NCBI GenBank assembly: GCA_016199925.1
Contig: JACQFT010000082.1
Span: 1 to 64,000, forward strand
Length of the DNA stretch: 64,000 nt
Direction of reading: 5' to 3'
Origin: Opitutia bacterium
GTDB lineage: Bacteria; Verrucomicrobiota; Verrucomicrobiia; Opitutales; Opitutaceae
Part shown: positions 45,720 through 55,346 of the stretch, piece after piece
Layout of the letters: each line of letters starts with the position of its first letter
How positions within the stretch are numbered: the first letter of the stretch is position 1
The notes under the pieces: model-generated
The model's input: the letters and a program-made list of their open reading frames with translations, nothing else
Databases searched by the model: none
What the model was told of the DNA's origin: nothing
Program-made: the position numbers and the translations under genes

Positions 45720-47003
45720 ATGACCACCGACTTCGCCGCCCGCCGCGCCCGGATCGCCCCGCAACTCGGCCTGACCGACGAGATCCTGCTCGTCGGCGCC
45801 GGCCACCCGATTCCGAAACCGGAGATCAGCGACGCGCTGCTGCCCTTCATCGCGCACCAGGAATACTATTACCTGACGGGCCTGGCCGACGGGGTGGGCG
45901 GACTCGTCGCCTTCGACCCGCAGGACGGACCGCAGAACGGCTGGACCTGTTTCATGCCGGAGGTCACCGAGGCGGAGCGCGTCTGGGAGGGGCGCACGCA
46001 GTTGCCCGGCGAGCCGATGGGAAAATTTTCCGCCTGGCTGGCCGCGCGCGGCGGCCGGCCGGTGGTGATGTTCGGCGCGCCGGTGGCGGGCGTGGCGTTC
46101 GACGCCGCACGCACCGCCGTCGTGCGCGAAGCCTACAAGCACGCGCGCCGCGTGAAGGAGCTGGGCGAGATCGACCTCATGCGCCGATGCGCCGTGGCCA
46201 CGGCCGACGGCTACGCCGCGGTGCAGCCGTTTCTGAAACCCGGCGTGAGCGAGCGCCGGATGCAGGTCGAACTCGAAGCCGGGTATTTTCGCGCGGGCGC
46301 GCAGAAGACCGGCTACGACACGATCATTGGCGTCGGCGCGCAGAGCGCGGTGCTGCACGGCACGCCGTCGCGCGACCGCCTCGCGCAGGAAGGCGACTTC
46401 ATCCTCATCGACTCGGGGGCCGAGTGGGACCGCTACGTCATCGACGTGACCCGCACCTACGTGGCGGGCCAACCGAGCGCGTTCCAACGCGACCTCCACC
46501 AGGCGGTGTTGCACGCGGAGCGGCGCGCGATCGCGCGGTGCCGCCCCGGCACCGAGTGGGTGGACGTGCATTTCGGCGCGGCGCTCGACATGGTCGGCGC
46601 ACTCGTGGACATGGGCGTGATGAAGGGCGGCGCGCAGTCGCTCGTCGAGCAGGACGCGCACCTGTTGTTCTTCCCGCACGGGGTCGGCCACATGCTCGGG
46701 CTCGGTGTGCGCGACGCCGGCGGGATGGAGCCCGGCCGCACGAAGTCGGCGCGGCCCGCGCTCGCGACGCTGCGGCAGGATCTGATCCTGCGCCCCGGCT
46801 ACATCGTCACGGTCGAGCCCGGCCTGTATTTCATCCCGGCGCTCCTGAACGACCCCGCGCGCCGCGAGAAATTCCGCGACTGCGTGGACTGGGCGCTGGT
46901 GGACCGGCACCAACAGATCGGCGGCGTGCGGCTCGAGGACAACATCCTCGTGACCGACGGTGCGCCGGAGAACCTGACGGCGGCGATTCCCCACGGAATT
47001 TAA
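45720..47003 (+). CDS. Xaa-Pro aminopeptidase / M24 family metallopeptidase
   Basis: PFIAHQEYYYLTGL, ILIDSGAEWDRYVIDVTRTY, FFPHGVGHMLGLGVRDAG, GYIVTVEPGLYFI. Confidence 0.92.
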   Translation: MTTDFAARRARIAPQLGLTDEILLVGAGHPIPKPEISDALLPFIAHQEYYYLTGLADGVGGLVAFDPQDGPQNGWTCFMPEVTEAERVWEGRTQLPGEPMGKFSAWLAARGGRPVVMFGAPVAGVAFDAARTAVVREAYKHARRVKELGEIDLMRRCAVATADGYAAVQPFLKPGVSERRMQVELEAGYFRAGAQKTGYDTIIGVGAQSAVLHGTPSRDRLAQEGDFILIDSGAEWDRYVIDVTRTYVAGQPSAFQRDLHQAVLHAERRAIARCRPGTEWVDVHFGAALDMVGALVDMGVMKGGAQSLVEQDAHLLFFPHGVGHMLGLGVRDAGGMEPGRTKSARPALATLRQDLILRPGYIVTVEPGLYFIPALLNDPARREKFRDCVDWALVDRHQQIGGVRLEDNILVTDGAPENLTAAIPHGI

Positions 47004-47095
47004 CGAGGTTCGCGGGTCAGGCCGACAGCGGACGGTTCTGCTTCCGGGTAGCGCGAACAAGCTCGCCGGCCCACCGCACGGAGCGCACGACCCGC

Positions 47096-47806
47096 TCAGT
47101 ATTGCTCGGTGCCGATCTGCCGGTAAACGAGCACGAGCACGCCGATGATCAGTGCGACCACGACGACCACGACGAGTCCGACCATGAGCGGCCAGCTCGC
47201 GAGTCCGAGGAGGATGGTGCTGTGCGTCCGGACGCGGCCGGAATAGGTGTCGTTGATTCGCTGGCTGCGGTCTTCCAGCGCGAAGGCCGCCTGGTCGATC
47301 GTGTCCAGGTAGTGGTTCAGCGCCGGGCGGAGCACGTCGTAGCGCAGGGCGTTGGCGTCGTCGATCTTGCCGGCAGCGACCAGCTCGCGGAAACTGGCGA
47401 GGCCTTTCTCGTAGTCGGCGGCGGCTTTCGCCAGCGCCGGGCGGATCTCGGCCAGCGCGGCGACCCGGTCGGCGCGGAGAGCGTCGGCGAGCAACTGGCG
47501 CTGCTTGGCGGTCGCAGTCTCCAGTTTGCCGAGCGATTCCGCGCGCCGCGCAGGGTCGTGGTTCGCGATCACGCCCAACACATGCCGCTGCATCGCGCCG
47601 GTTTCCTTGGTGAGCAGCCGCAGCCCGTCCATCAGCGGAAAATTCCGGTCGATGAGGTCCGAATAATTCCGGTCGATCGACCGCAGCAGGTAGGCGCTGA
47701 AGCAGCCGAGCAGCAGGTTGGAGACAACCAGAATCAGGGCAAAAATTTTCAGCCGCCGAAGGGCCGAGGAGGAGGAGTCGGGGGTGGAGGCGATGGCGGG
47801 AGGCAT
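47096..47806 (-). CDS. membrane protein with 4HB_MCP-like periplasmic sensor, no output domain
   Basis: TM - helical domain - TM; LVVSNLLLGCFSAYLLRSIDRNYSDLIDRNFPLMDGLRLLTKETGAMQRHVLGV. Confidence 0.65.
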   Translation of the reverse strand: MPPAIASTPDSSSSALRRLKIFALILVVSNLLLGCFSAYLLRSIDRNYSDLIDRNFPLMDGLRLLTKETGAMQRHVLGVIANHDPARRAESLGKLETATAKQRQLLADALRADRVAALAEIRPALAKAAADYEKGLASFRELVAAGKIDDANALRYDVLRPALNHYLDTIDQAAFALEDRSQRINDTYSGRVRTHSTILLGLASWPLMVGLVVVVVVALIIGVLVLVYRQIGTEQY

Positions 47807-47816
47807 GGGGGAGAGA

Positions 47817-48503
47817 TCAGCTTTCGGCGGGGCGGCGCCACGACATGCCCGGCACGAGCACGGCCGCCATCAGGACGACGAGCAGCACGGCCATGACCAG
47901 GACGATAATGCCTGCGGCCAGCAGCGGCCAGCCGGCGAAGGCCAGCAGGAAGCCGCTGAAGAGCTTCGAGTCCGCCGCGTAACTGGCGCTCAGGTGGGCG
48001 CCCTCGCGCTGGACGTGCGCCGCCGCCCCGTCCAGCGCGAGCATATAGCGGTCATAGGACGGCCGGAGCGTCTCGGCGTTAAAGACGTTGGCCTCGGCGA
48101 ATTTCTGGGCGCGGACCAGCGAGAGAAAGGCGTCGGCCTTTTCGTCGTAGTCCGTGCTGCTCCGGGCGATGTTGTCGCCGAAACGGGTGTCGCGGAAAAA
48201 CTCCATCGCGCTGATCTCGCGGGCGTGCGCCTTCGCGCTGTTGCTGCCGTCATCCAACTGCTGCACCAAGTCCTTCCAGCTCGTTTCGTTGGTCGGGTCC
48301 ACGACGCGTCGGGCGAGACGCTGCACCGCGCCCAGTTCGCGGGTGAGGGTGCGCAGGCTGTTGATGACGGGCACGCTGCTGTCGAGCAGCGTGGCGTAGC
48401 GCTCGTTGATCGAGTTGAGGAAATACAGGCTGAACACCCCGACGAGCAAGTTGGACGCCAGCAAGGCGACGATCAGGATGAACTTGAGGCGGTTGAAAAT
48501 CAT
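47817..48503 (-). CDS. membrane protein with 4HB_MCP-like periplasmic sensor, paralogue of 47096-47806
   Basis: LLASNLLVGVFSLYFLNSINERYATLLDSSVPVINSLRTLTRELGAVQRLARRV; same architecture. Confidence 0.65.
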   Translation of the reverse strand: MIFNRLKFILIVALLASNLLVGVFSLYFLNSINERYATLLDSSVPVINSLRTLTRELGAVQRLARRVVDPTNETSWKDLVQQLDDGSNSAKAHAREISAMEFFRDTRFGDNIARSSTDYDEKADAFLSLVRAQKFAEANVFNAETLRPSYDRYMLALDGAAAHVQREGAHLSASYAADSKLFSGFLLAFAGWPLLAAGIIVLVMAVLLVVLMAAVLVPGMSWRRPAES

Positions 48504-48654
48504 GCGCGACCAGTCGTTCGTGTAGCCGGCATAGCGGCGATTGCAGCACTATTCTTGCGAAAAAGCCCGCGAACGACACGGGAAACCGGAAAGGCAACCG
48601 CCTTCGCGGCCAGCCCGCGGCCGATCGGCCGGGAGCCCGTTGCTTACCGAGACG

Positions 48655-48716
48655 GTGGGAGCAACCTCGGTCGCGACCGCCGCGGGCAAGCACTCGCCCG
48701 CGGCGGTCCAGCCGAG
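48655..48716. repeat. REP-like family D, divergent copy
   Basis: GTGGGAGCAACCTCGGTCGCGACCGCCGCGGGCAAGCACTCGCCCGCGGCGG. Confidence 0.6.
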
Positions 48717-48820
48717 CCGAACCAAGCTTTGCGATCTCCGATTCCGCCGCGAAGAGACTCGGCAGAAAACTTTTGCGACGCGCGCGGGTCGGAAGTAGCC
48801 TGCTGCTCCGTCCTCCGTCC

Positions 48821-49645
48821 ATGCGAACTCCGTCGCCCGCCGCCGTTCTCCCCCCGCGCACGCTCCTGCTGCGCGACGGGCGGAGCTATCGGTTGCGGCC
48901 GCTGACGGGTGCCGACGCGGGTCTGGTCGTGGAGTTTTTCGGCTCGCTGTCGCCGGAGACGATCCGCTCCCGCTACGGCTACCTGATCCGCAACATGACG
49001 CCCGAGCGCGCGCACGAACTCGTGGCTGTCGCGCCCGAGCGCGAGCTGGCGCTGGGCATCCTCGAAACCGGCCCCGCCGGCCGCGAAGCGCTCTGCGCGA
49101 TGGGCCGGCTCGTGGTGGCGCCCGACGGCCAGGCCGCCGAATGCGCGTTTCTCGTGCATGACCGGAAGCGCCGGCTCGGCATGGCGTCGCGGCTGCTCCA
49201 CTATCTGCGGCTGGCCGGGCGCCGGCGCGGGTTGCAACGGCTCTTCGCCCAGGTGCGCCACGAGAACCGGGCCATGCTCCAGGTGTTCCGCGGCGCCGGC
49301 TCGCAGTTGCACTTCTCGCCCAACCTCGACTTTGTCGAAATCGACATCCCGGTCCGGAAGACGAAGTTTCTGTTCGACAAACCCCCGGCGCCTACTTCTT
49401 TTCCTCGCATGGCCTCGCCCGAGAAAAAGCCCTTTTCCTTCGTGAAACTCGCCGTCGACCTGGTGTTCACGGCGATCGCGTTTGTGATTTTCTACCAGCT
49501 CGTGAACTCGCACGTGCCGTCCAGCGACCCGAAGATGATCCTGTTCTTCGGCGCCTCCGCCGCCGCGTGCATGACGGGCGTGTTCTGGCTGGCGATGCAG
49601 ATGCTGAAGACCGTCTATCGCTTCCAGCGCGATTCCGGCAAGTAA
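48821..49645 (+). CDS. GNAT-family N-acetyltransferase domain fused to C-terminal two-TM segment
   Basis: GRSYRLRPLTGADAGLVVEFFGSLSPETIRSRYGYL...RRLGMASRLLHYLRLAGRRRGLQRLFAQVRHENRAMLQVFRGAG; FVKLAVDLVFTAIAFVIFYQLV; no stop between. Confidence 0.8.
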   Translation: MRTPSPAAVLPPRTLLLRDGRSYRLRPLTGADAGLVVEFFGSLSPETIRSRYGYLIRNMTPERAHELVAVAPERELALGILETGPAGREALCAMGRLVVAPDGQAAECAFLVHDRKRRLGMASRLLHYLRLAGRRRGLQRLFAQVRHENRAMLQVFRGAGSQLHFSPNLDFVEIDIPVRKTKFLFDKPPAPTSFPRMASPEKKPFSFVKLAVDLVFTAIAFVIFYQLVNSHVPSSDPKMILFFGASAAACMTGVFWLAMQMLKTVYRFQRDSGK

Positions 49646-49676
49646 TCCGCCCCCCGGCGGCCAACCTCCGCGACCC

Positions 49677-50123
49677 GTGGCCGCCCCCGCAGCAACCTCC
49701 CGCCCCCGCACGACCGTCGCGGCCGAGGATTACCTCGAAAAGATCGAGCAACTCATCTCGCGCAAAGGCTACGCCCGCGTCGTCGACATCGCGACCGAGC
49801 TGAAGATCTCGCAGGCCAGCGTCACCGCGATGGTGCAGCGCCTCGACGGCGAGGGCTTCGTCAAATACGAGAAATACCGCGGCATGGTGCTGACGAGCTC
49901 GGGCCTCGAGGTCGCCCGGCGCATCGCGCACCGGCACGCGCTGCTCACGGATTTTCTCCGCGCCATCGGCGTCACCGACGAGAAGGTGATCTACGACGAC
50001 GTCGAAGGCATGGAACACCACATCAGCCCCGAGAGCTTCAAGGCCATCGAGGCGCTCACGCGCTACCTCGAGAAGACCCCGTCGGTGATCGCAAAAGCCG
50101 CCGCGGCGAAAGCGGCGAAGTGA
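49677..50123 (+). CDS. mntR: DtxR/MntR-family metal-dependent regulator
   Basis: TVAAEDYLEKIEQLISRKGYARVVDIATELKISQASVTAMVQRLDGEGFVKYEKYRGMVLTSSG...DVEGMEHHIS. Confidence 0.88.
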   Translation: MAAPAATSRPRTTVAAEDYLEKIEQLISRKGYARVVDIATELKISQASVTAMVQRLDGEGFVKYEKYRGMVLTSSGLEVARRIAHRHALLTDFLRAIGVTDEKVIYDDVEGMEHHISPESFKAIEALTRYLEKTPSVIAKAAAAKAAK

Positions 50124-50137
50124 ACCGCTTGCCTGAA

Positions 50138-50201
50138 CTGTAGGAGGGGCTTTATGCCCCGATGGTTTGTGCTGGATCGCGGCATAAAGCCGCTCCTACA
50201 C
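50138..50201. repeat. REP-like family B inverted pair
   Basis: CTGTAGGAGGGGCTTTATGCCCCGAT...ATCGCGGCATAAAGCCGCTCCTACA. Confidence 0.8.
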
Positions 50202-50219
50202 CCGAGCCGGAAATCCTAC

Positions 50220-51053
50220 TCACACGTCCACCACATCGCCACCCTTGCGGCGCTTCGTCAGGCGCGCGGCCACGAAGATCGCGATCTCGTAGAGCACGAT
50301 CAGCGGCAGCGCGAAGAGCGACTGGTTGATCGGGTCCGGCGTGGGCGTGACGACCGCGGCGATGATAAAGATCACCACGATGGCGTGCCGGCGGTATTTG
50401 CGCAGCGTCGCCACCTGCACGAGGCCCATGTAAACGAGCAGCAGGATCAGCAGGGGAAACTCGAACGCCGCGCCCATGCCGAGCACGAGCCACATCAGCA
50501 GGCTGTAGTAGCGGTCCGCGGTCCACAGCACGGTGTAGCCCATCAGTTGGTTCAGCTCGAACGCCACGCGAATCGTGCTCGGGGTGAGCACGAAATACCC
50601 AAAGGCCGCTCCGCCGAGGAACAGCATGAACGCCGCGGTCGCCGTCGGCAGCAGCACCTTGCTTTCTTTTTTCGAGAGCGCGGGCGAGATGAACTGCCCG
50701 ACGAAATACAGCATGAACGGCAGCGCCATGACGAAGCCGCCGATCAGACAGATGTCGATGACGACATTGAACACGCCCATCGGGCTGTTCGTCACGAGAT
50801 CGGTCTTGAGCTTCGGGTAGGCCGCCTGCGCCTGCTCGAGCGGCCAGTTCAACAGGTGCGCGGCGGCGTCCACCTGGTAGGCGATGATCGTCACAAAAAA
50901 GCCGAACACCACGGCGCACTTGATCAGCGTCCAGCGCAGTTCCTCGAGGTGCCCGAAAAAGCCCATGGTCTTGCCCGGACCCGCCGTCGCGGGGGCGGGC
51001 TCGTCGGGCTCGGGAGAGGTCGGGCGTTCGCTCAAGGGCGCAGTTAGAAGCAA
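50220..51053 (-). CDS. tatC: twin-arginine translocase subunit TatC
   Basis: MGFFGHLEELRWTLIKCAVVFGFFV...GFVMALPFMLYFVGQFISPALSKKE...GMGAAFEFPLLILLLVYMGLV. Confidence 0.93.
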   Translation of the reverse strand: MLLTAPLSERPTSPEPDEPAPATAGPGKTMGFFGHLEELRWTLIKCAVVFGFFVTIIAYQVDAAAHLLNWPLEQAQAAYPKLKTDLVTNSPMGVFNVVIDICLIGGFVMALPFMLYFVGQFISPALSKKESKVLLPTATAAFMLFLGGAAFGYFVLTPSTIRVAFELNQLMGYTVLWTADRYYSLLMWLVLGMGAAFEFPLLILLLVYMGLVQVATLRKYRRHAIVVIFIIAAVVTPTPDPINQSLFALPLIVLYEIAIFVAARLTKRRKGGDVVDV

Positions 51054-51247
51054 GATTCAACGCCGCACGCAATTCCTGTGTTTGGCCTGCGGCCCCCGGG
51101 GGGCGGGCGGGCCGGCACCGATCCTAGCCGGCGGCCGGGCCGCGGCGCCACTGTGTCAACGCGCCTGCGCCGTTGACACCCCCCGCCCGCCGCGCTGCGA
51201 TACCGCCTTCGTATCGCCAGCTTTTTCAACCGAAACCACCCTCGATC

Positions 51248-53824
51248 ATGGCCAAAAAATCCTCCGCCAAAAAGCCCGCCCGCCGGGCCGCGCCCGCCAA
51301 GAAACCCGCCGCCAAAGCCGCTCCCGCACGCAAGGCCCTCAAGTGCGTTTACTCCTGGGGCGCCGGCAAAGCCGACGGTCACGGCGGCATGAAAAATCTC
51401 CTCGGCGGCAAGGGCGCCAACCTCGCCGAGATGACGCGCATCGGTCTCCCCGTGCCCCCGGGCTTCACGATCACGACCGAAGTCTGCACTTATTTCTACG
51501 CTCACAAGAAAACCTACCCGAAGGAACTGCAGGGCCAGATGGAGGCCGGCGTCGCCCGCATGGAAAAAATCATGGGCACGAAGTTCGGCGCCACCGACGG
51601 CATGCCGCTCCTCGTCGCCGTCCGCTCCGGCGCACGCGACTCGATGCCGGGCATGATGGACACCATCCTCAACCTCGGCCTGAACGACCAGACCGTCCTC
51701 GCTCTCGCCAACGCGACGAAGAACGAGCGCTTCGCGTGGGACTGCTACCGCCGCTTCATCCAGATGTATGGCGACGTCGTCCTCGGCGTGCAGAAGCGCG
51801 AAGGCGAGGACCACGAGCCGTTCGAGACGGTCATCGAAAATTTCAAGCACGAGACTTATCACAAGGACATCGTCGATTCCGATCTCACCGCCGCCGACCA
51901 GCGCGAACTCGTCGCGCGCTTCAAGGCCCTCGTGCTCGAGCGCACCGGCCACGTGTTCCCGAATGATCCGTGGGAGCAGCTCCGCGGCGCGGCGGGCGCC
52001 GTCTTCGGCTCGTGGATGAACGACCGCGCCATCGTTTACCGCCGCAAATACAACATCCCTTCCGAGTGGGGCACCGCCGTCAACGTGCAGGCGATGGTTT
52101 TCGGCAACACCGGCAGCACCTCCGGCTCCGGCGTCGCGTTCACGCGCAATCCCGCCAACGGCACGAACGAATTCTACGGCGAGTTCCTCATCAACGCACA
52201 GGGCGAGGACGTCGTCGCCGGCGTCCGCACCCCCGAGCCCGTCGCCGACCTGAAGGCGCAGATGCCGCAGTCGTTCGCCGAGCTCATGCGCGTCCGCGCG
52301 ACGCTCGAGAAACATTTCAAGGACGTTCAGGACATCGAGTTCACGATCCAGGACGGCAAGCTGTTCATGCTCCAGACGCGCAACGGCAAACGCACCGCCG
52401 CCGAGAAGGGCGAGAAAGTCCTCCTCGTCCGCGTCGAGACTTCGCCCGAAGATCTCCGCGGCATGATCGCCGCCGAGGGCATCCTCACCGCGCGTGGCGG
52501 TGTGTCTTCGCACGCCGCACTCGTCGCGCGCCAGATGGGCAAGGTCTGCGTCTGCGGCGCCGCTGCGCTTCAGGTCGATTACGACAAAAAGACCGTCACC
52601 GTCTCCGGCGCGACCTATGGCGAGGGCGACTTCCTCTCCATCGACGGCACCATCGGAGCCGTCTACGCCGGCCAGATCAAAACCGCGCCGTCGGAAATCA
52701 TCGCCGGCCTCCTCCACGGCGACAAGGCCGCGCAGGCCACCACGAAGTTCAAGAGCTACGTGCAGTTGATGAAGTGGTGCGCGCAGGCGACCAAGATGTC
52801 CGTGCGCACCAACGCCGACACGCCCGAGCAAGCCGCGCAGGCCATCGCGTTCGGCGCGGTCGGCATCGGCCTCACGCGCACCGAGCATATGTTCTTCGAG
52901 GGCGACCGCATCGACGCCATGCGCGAGATGATCCTCGCCGACAACCTCGCCGACCGCGAAGCCGCGCTTGCGAAACTCCTCCCCTACCAGCGCGACGATT
53001 TCTACGGAATCTTCAAGGCGCTGAAAGGCTTCCCCGCCACCATCCGTTTCCTCGACCCGCCGCTGCACGAGTTCCTCCCGAACTCGGCGGAGCAGCAGGC
53101 CGCCCTCGCCGCCAAGCTCGGCATCGACGTGAAGAAAATCGAGCACCGCGTGCACGAGCTCCACGAGTTCAACCCGATGCTCGGTTTCCGCGGCTGCCGC
53201 CTCGGCATCAAGTATCCCGAGATCACCGCCATGCAGGCGCGCGCCGTGCTCGAGGCCGCCGCCGACGCGACGAAAGACGGGTTCAAGGCCAACGCCGAAA
53301 TCATGATCCCGCTCGTCGGCTTCAAGAAGGAACTCGATCTCCAGACCGCGCTCGTCCACGAGGTCGCCGCGAAAGTGCAGGCCGAGAAGAAGGTGAAGAT
53401 CAAATACTCCGTCGGCACCATGATCGAGATCCCGCGCGGCGCGCTCACCGCCGACGAGGTCGCGAAGACCGCCGAGTTCTTCAGCTTCGGCACCAACGAT
53501 CTCACGCAGACCTGCCTCGGCATGTCGCGCGACGACTCGGGTTCCTTCCTCGGCGCCTATCAGGAGGCCGAGATCTTCAAGAAGAACCCGTTCGCGTCGA
53601 TCGACCAGACCGGCGTCGGCCAGCTCATGCAGATCGCCATCGAGAAAGGCCGCTCGACCCGCCCCGACATCAAGCTCGGCATCTGCGGCGAACACGGCGG
53701 CGACCCCGACAGCGTCAAATTCTGTCACAAGCTCGGCCTCACCTACGTCTCGTGCTCGCCGTATCGCGTGCCCGTCGCGCGCCTCGCCGCCGCCCAAGCC
53801 GCCCTCGCCGACGCCAAGAAATAA
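51248..53824 (+). CDS. ppdK: pyruvate, phosphate dikinase, with Lys/Ala/Pro-rich N-terminal tail
   Basis: [86 protein letters not shown]. Confidence 0.95.
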   Translation: MAKKSSAKKPARRAAPAKKPAAKAAPARKALKCVYSWGAGKADGHGGMKNLLGGKGANLAEMTRIGLPVPPGFTITTEVCTYFYAHKKTYPKELQGQMEAGVARMEKIMGTKFGATDGMPLLVAVRSGARDSMPGMMDTILNLGLNDQTVLALANATKNERFAWDCYRRFIQMYGDVVLGVQKREGEDHEPFETVIENFKHETYHKDIVDSDLTAADQRELVARFKALVLERTGHVFPNDPWEQLRGAAGAVFGSWMNDRAIVYRRKYNIPSEWGTAVNVQAMVFGNTGSTSGSGVAFTRNPANGTNEFYGEFLINAQGEDVVAGVRTPEPVADLKAQMPQSFAELMRVRATLEKHFKDVQDIEFTIQDGKLFMLQTRNGKRTAAEKGEKVLLVRVETSPEDLRGMIAAEGILTARGGVSSHAALVARQMGKVCVCGAAALQVDYDKKTVTVSGATYGEGDFLSIDGTIGAVYAGQIKTAPSEIIAGLLHGDKAAQATTKFKSYVQLMKWCAQATKMSVRTNADTPEQAAQAIAFGAVGIGLTRTEHMFFEGDRIDAMREMILADNLADREAALAKLLPYQRDDFYGIFKALKGFPATIRFLDPPLHEFLPNSAEQQAALAAKLGIDVKKIEHRVHELHEFNPMLGFRGCRLGIKYPEITAMQARAVLEAAADATKDGFKANAEIMIPLVGFKKELDLQTALVHEVAAKVQAEKKVKIKYSVGTMIEIPRGALTADEVAKTAEFFSFGTNDLTQTCLGMSRDDSGSFLGAYQEAEIFKKNPFASIDQTGVGQLMQIAIEKGRSTRPDIKLGICGEHGGDPDSVKFCHKLGLTYVSCSPYRVPVARLAAAQAALADAKK

Positions 53825-53834
53825 TCACTCCGAA

Positions 53835-53929
53835 TGTGGGAGGGGCTTTACGCCCCGACACCCTCGAACCCGCCTTGAACGGCGGGTTCTTTCTTGCTGT
53901 CCGCTGGGGGAGGGGCTTCCTGCCCCGAC
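53835..53929. repeat. two REP-like family B copies flanking the ppdK terminator
   Basis: TGTGGGAGGGGCTTTACGCCCCGACA (53835-53860) and TGGGGGAGGGGCTTCCTGCCCCGAC (53905-53929). Confidence 0.7.
53866..53895 (+). terminator. intrinsic terminator downstream of ppdK
   Basis: GAACCCGCC-TTGAAC-GGCGGGTTC followed by TTTCTT. Confidence 0.7.
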
Positions 53930-53992
53930 CCGCTCCCCTCACGGCTCAAAAGCGAGCTTGCTCTGCATTAATCGCTACGTAACGTTTTATCC

Positions 53993-54559
53993 GTGCCCTA
54001 CGAAAACCTCTCCCGCGCCCGCCTGACCAAGGCCCTGCGCCGCCTCTCCGAGTTGGCGACAGCCGAAGGCCTGGTGCTGGAGCTGGCGCTCTACGGCGGT
54101 GCCGTGTTCACCCTCGTCTATGGCTCGCGCGAAACCACGAAGGATGTGGATGCAATCCTCAAACCGGCCGAGACCGGAGAACGGCTCGTCAAAGTCGTGG
54201 CGACAGAACAGAATCTTCCAAACGACTGGCTGAACGGGGAGGTCCGGCAATTTCTTTCTCCCCACGATCAGCGCCGCCCCTTCCCGCGCAAGGAATTCGA
54301 GCCGGGTCTGGCCATTACGATCCCCACCGCGAACTACCTGCTCGCCTTGAAGCTCAAAGCCGCCCGCCCGCCGTTGCCCGGCTATCCCGGAGACGAGCCG
54401 GATATCCGATTCCTGCTTCAACGGATCAGGCCGGCAGACCTAGAGGCCGTGGATGAGATATTTGAACGCTTCTTTCCGGGCGAGATTCCGCACGGATTCG
54501 CCCGCACCATGGTTGCGCGCTTGTTGTCTGAGATTCCGAAGCCGCCTTCCCCGCGATGA
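53993..54559 (+). CDS. nucleotidyltransferase-fold protein (DUF6036/AbiEii-like)
   Basis: LELALYGGAVFTLVYGSRETTKDVDAIL...ANYLLALKLKAARP...DEPDIRFLL. Confidence 0.75.
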   Translation: MPYENLSRARLTKALRRLSELATAEGLVLELALYGGAVFTLVYGSRETTKDVDAILKPAETGERLVKVVATEQNLPNDWLNGEVRQFLSPHDQRRPFPRKEFEPGLAITIPTANYLLALKLKAARPPLPGYPGDEPDIRFLLQRIRPADLEAVDEIFERFFPGEIPHGFARTMVARLLSEIPKPPSPR

Positions 54560-55086
54560 GCCCGCGGCCACAAACTCTGGCAGAAGTCGCCCGACGGGCC
54601 GAGGATCTCGGTCATTTCGGACACGAATTTGCCGACTGGTTGCACACTGTCCGCGCCATCCGATCACGCGGCGCATTGCAGCATTCGCTGGCCTCGGAAC
54701 CCGCCTGGCTGGAAAAACGATTCCCCGAGGGGCGGGTGGCCGATGCTTGGTTGGCGGCCTACGCGGAGTATGCGTCCACGCTCGCCAGTCTAAAAATACC
54801 CGCATGGGCTCTCCGCCCAAAACGATTCTTACCCGAACCGTGGTTCAGCGTCGAGGCGCCGGCCGAGCGCCTCCTCGCACTGCGCGACAGCCCCCCCGCC
54901 TTCAAGAACCGGAATCTCTTCACGCCCAAAGTGGATCTCCCTCTCCGGCTGCGGGCGGGCCGGCCGGCCAAGACCGCCGAGGAGAAGCGCCGCGTCAACG
55001 CCGCGCGCCAGCGCCGCTTCCGCAACCGCCGTGCCCTCGAGCTGGAACTCCACCGCCACGCCGCCAGCATCCTCATGGCCCGATAA
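54556..55086 (+). CDS. hypothetical protein, putative partner of nucleotidyltransferase-like protein
   Basis: ATGA overlap with 53993-54559; N-terminal LAEVARRAEDLGHFGHEFADWLHTVRAIRSR. Confidence 0.7.
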   Translation: MSPRPQTLAEVARRAEDLGHFGHEFADWLHTVRAIRSRGALQHSLASEPAWLEKRFPEGRVADAWLAAYAEYASTLASLKIPAWALRPKRFLPEPWFSVEAPAERLLALRDSPPAFKNRNLFTPKVDLPLRLRAGRPAKTAEEKRRVNAARQRRFRNRRALELELHRHAASILMAR

Positions 55087-55130
55087 GAGCGCCCGCCCAC
55101 GCCGCCATCGCCGACACGAAGAATTAAGCA

Positions 55131-55184
55131 CTGTAGGAGCGGCTTTCTTGTCCGCCATAGCCTTGGCGACGGCGGAATGCCCCG
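55131..55184. repeat. composite of REP family B half-site and motif C
   Basis: CTGTAGGAGCGGCTTTCTTGTCCGCCATAGCCTTGGCGACGGCGGAATGCCCCGA. Confidence 0.65.
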
Positions 55185-55192
55185 ATTCTTTC

Positions 55193-55220
55193 AAGCCCCG
55201 GAGCAATCCGGGGCTTTTTT
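55193..55220 (+). terminator. intrinsic terminator
   Basis: AAGCCCCGGA-GCAA-TCCGGGGCTT followed by TTTT. Confidence 0.85.
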
Positions 55221-55346
55221 ATGCCCGCTCCCAGCAATGGGCGACAACTGGACGTAACCTGAAAATTCTCCCCTCCATGATAATGTCCTACAAAATAAGG
55301 CTTGTCTTACTTTTCCAACTATTCTCCTCTTTTACGCATGGTCACC

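Noticed and set aside
51044-53797. 917-aa minus-strand ORF
   Set aside because: Antisense to ppdK; shadow ORF.
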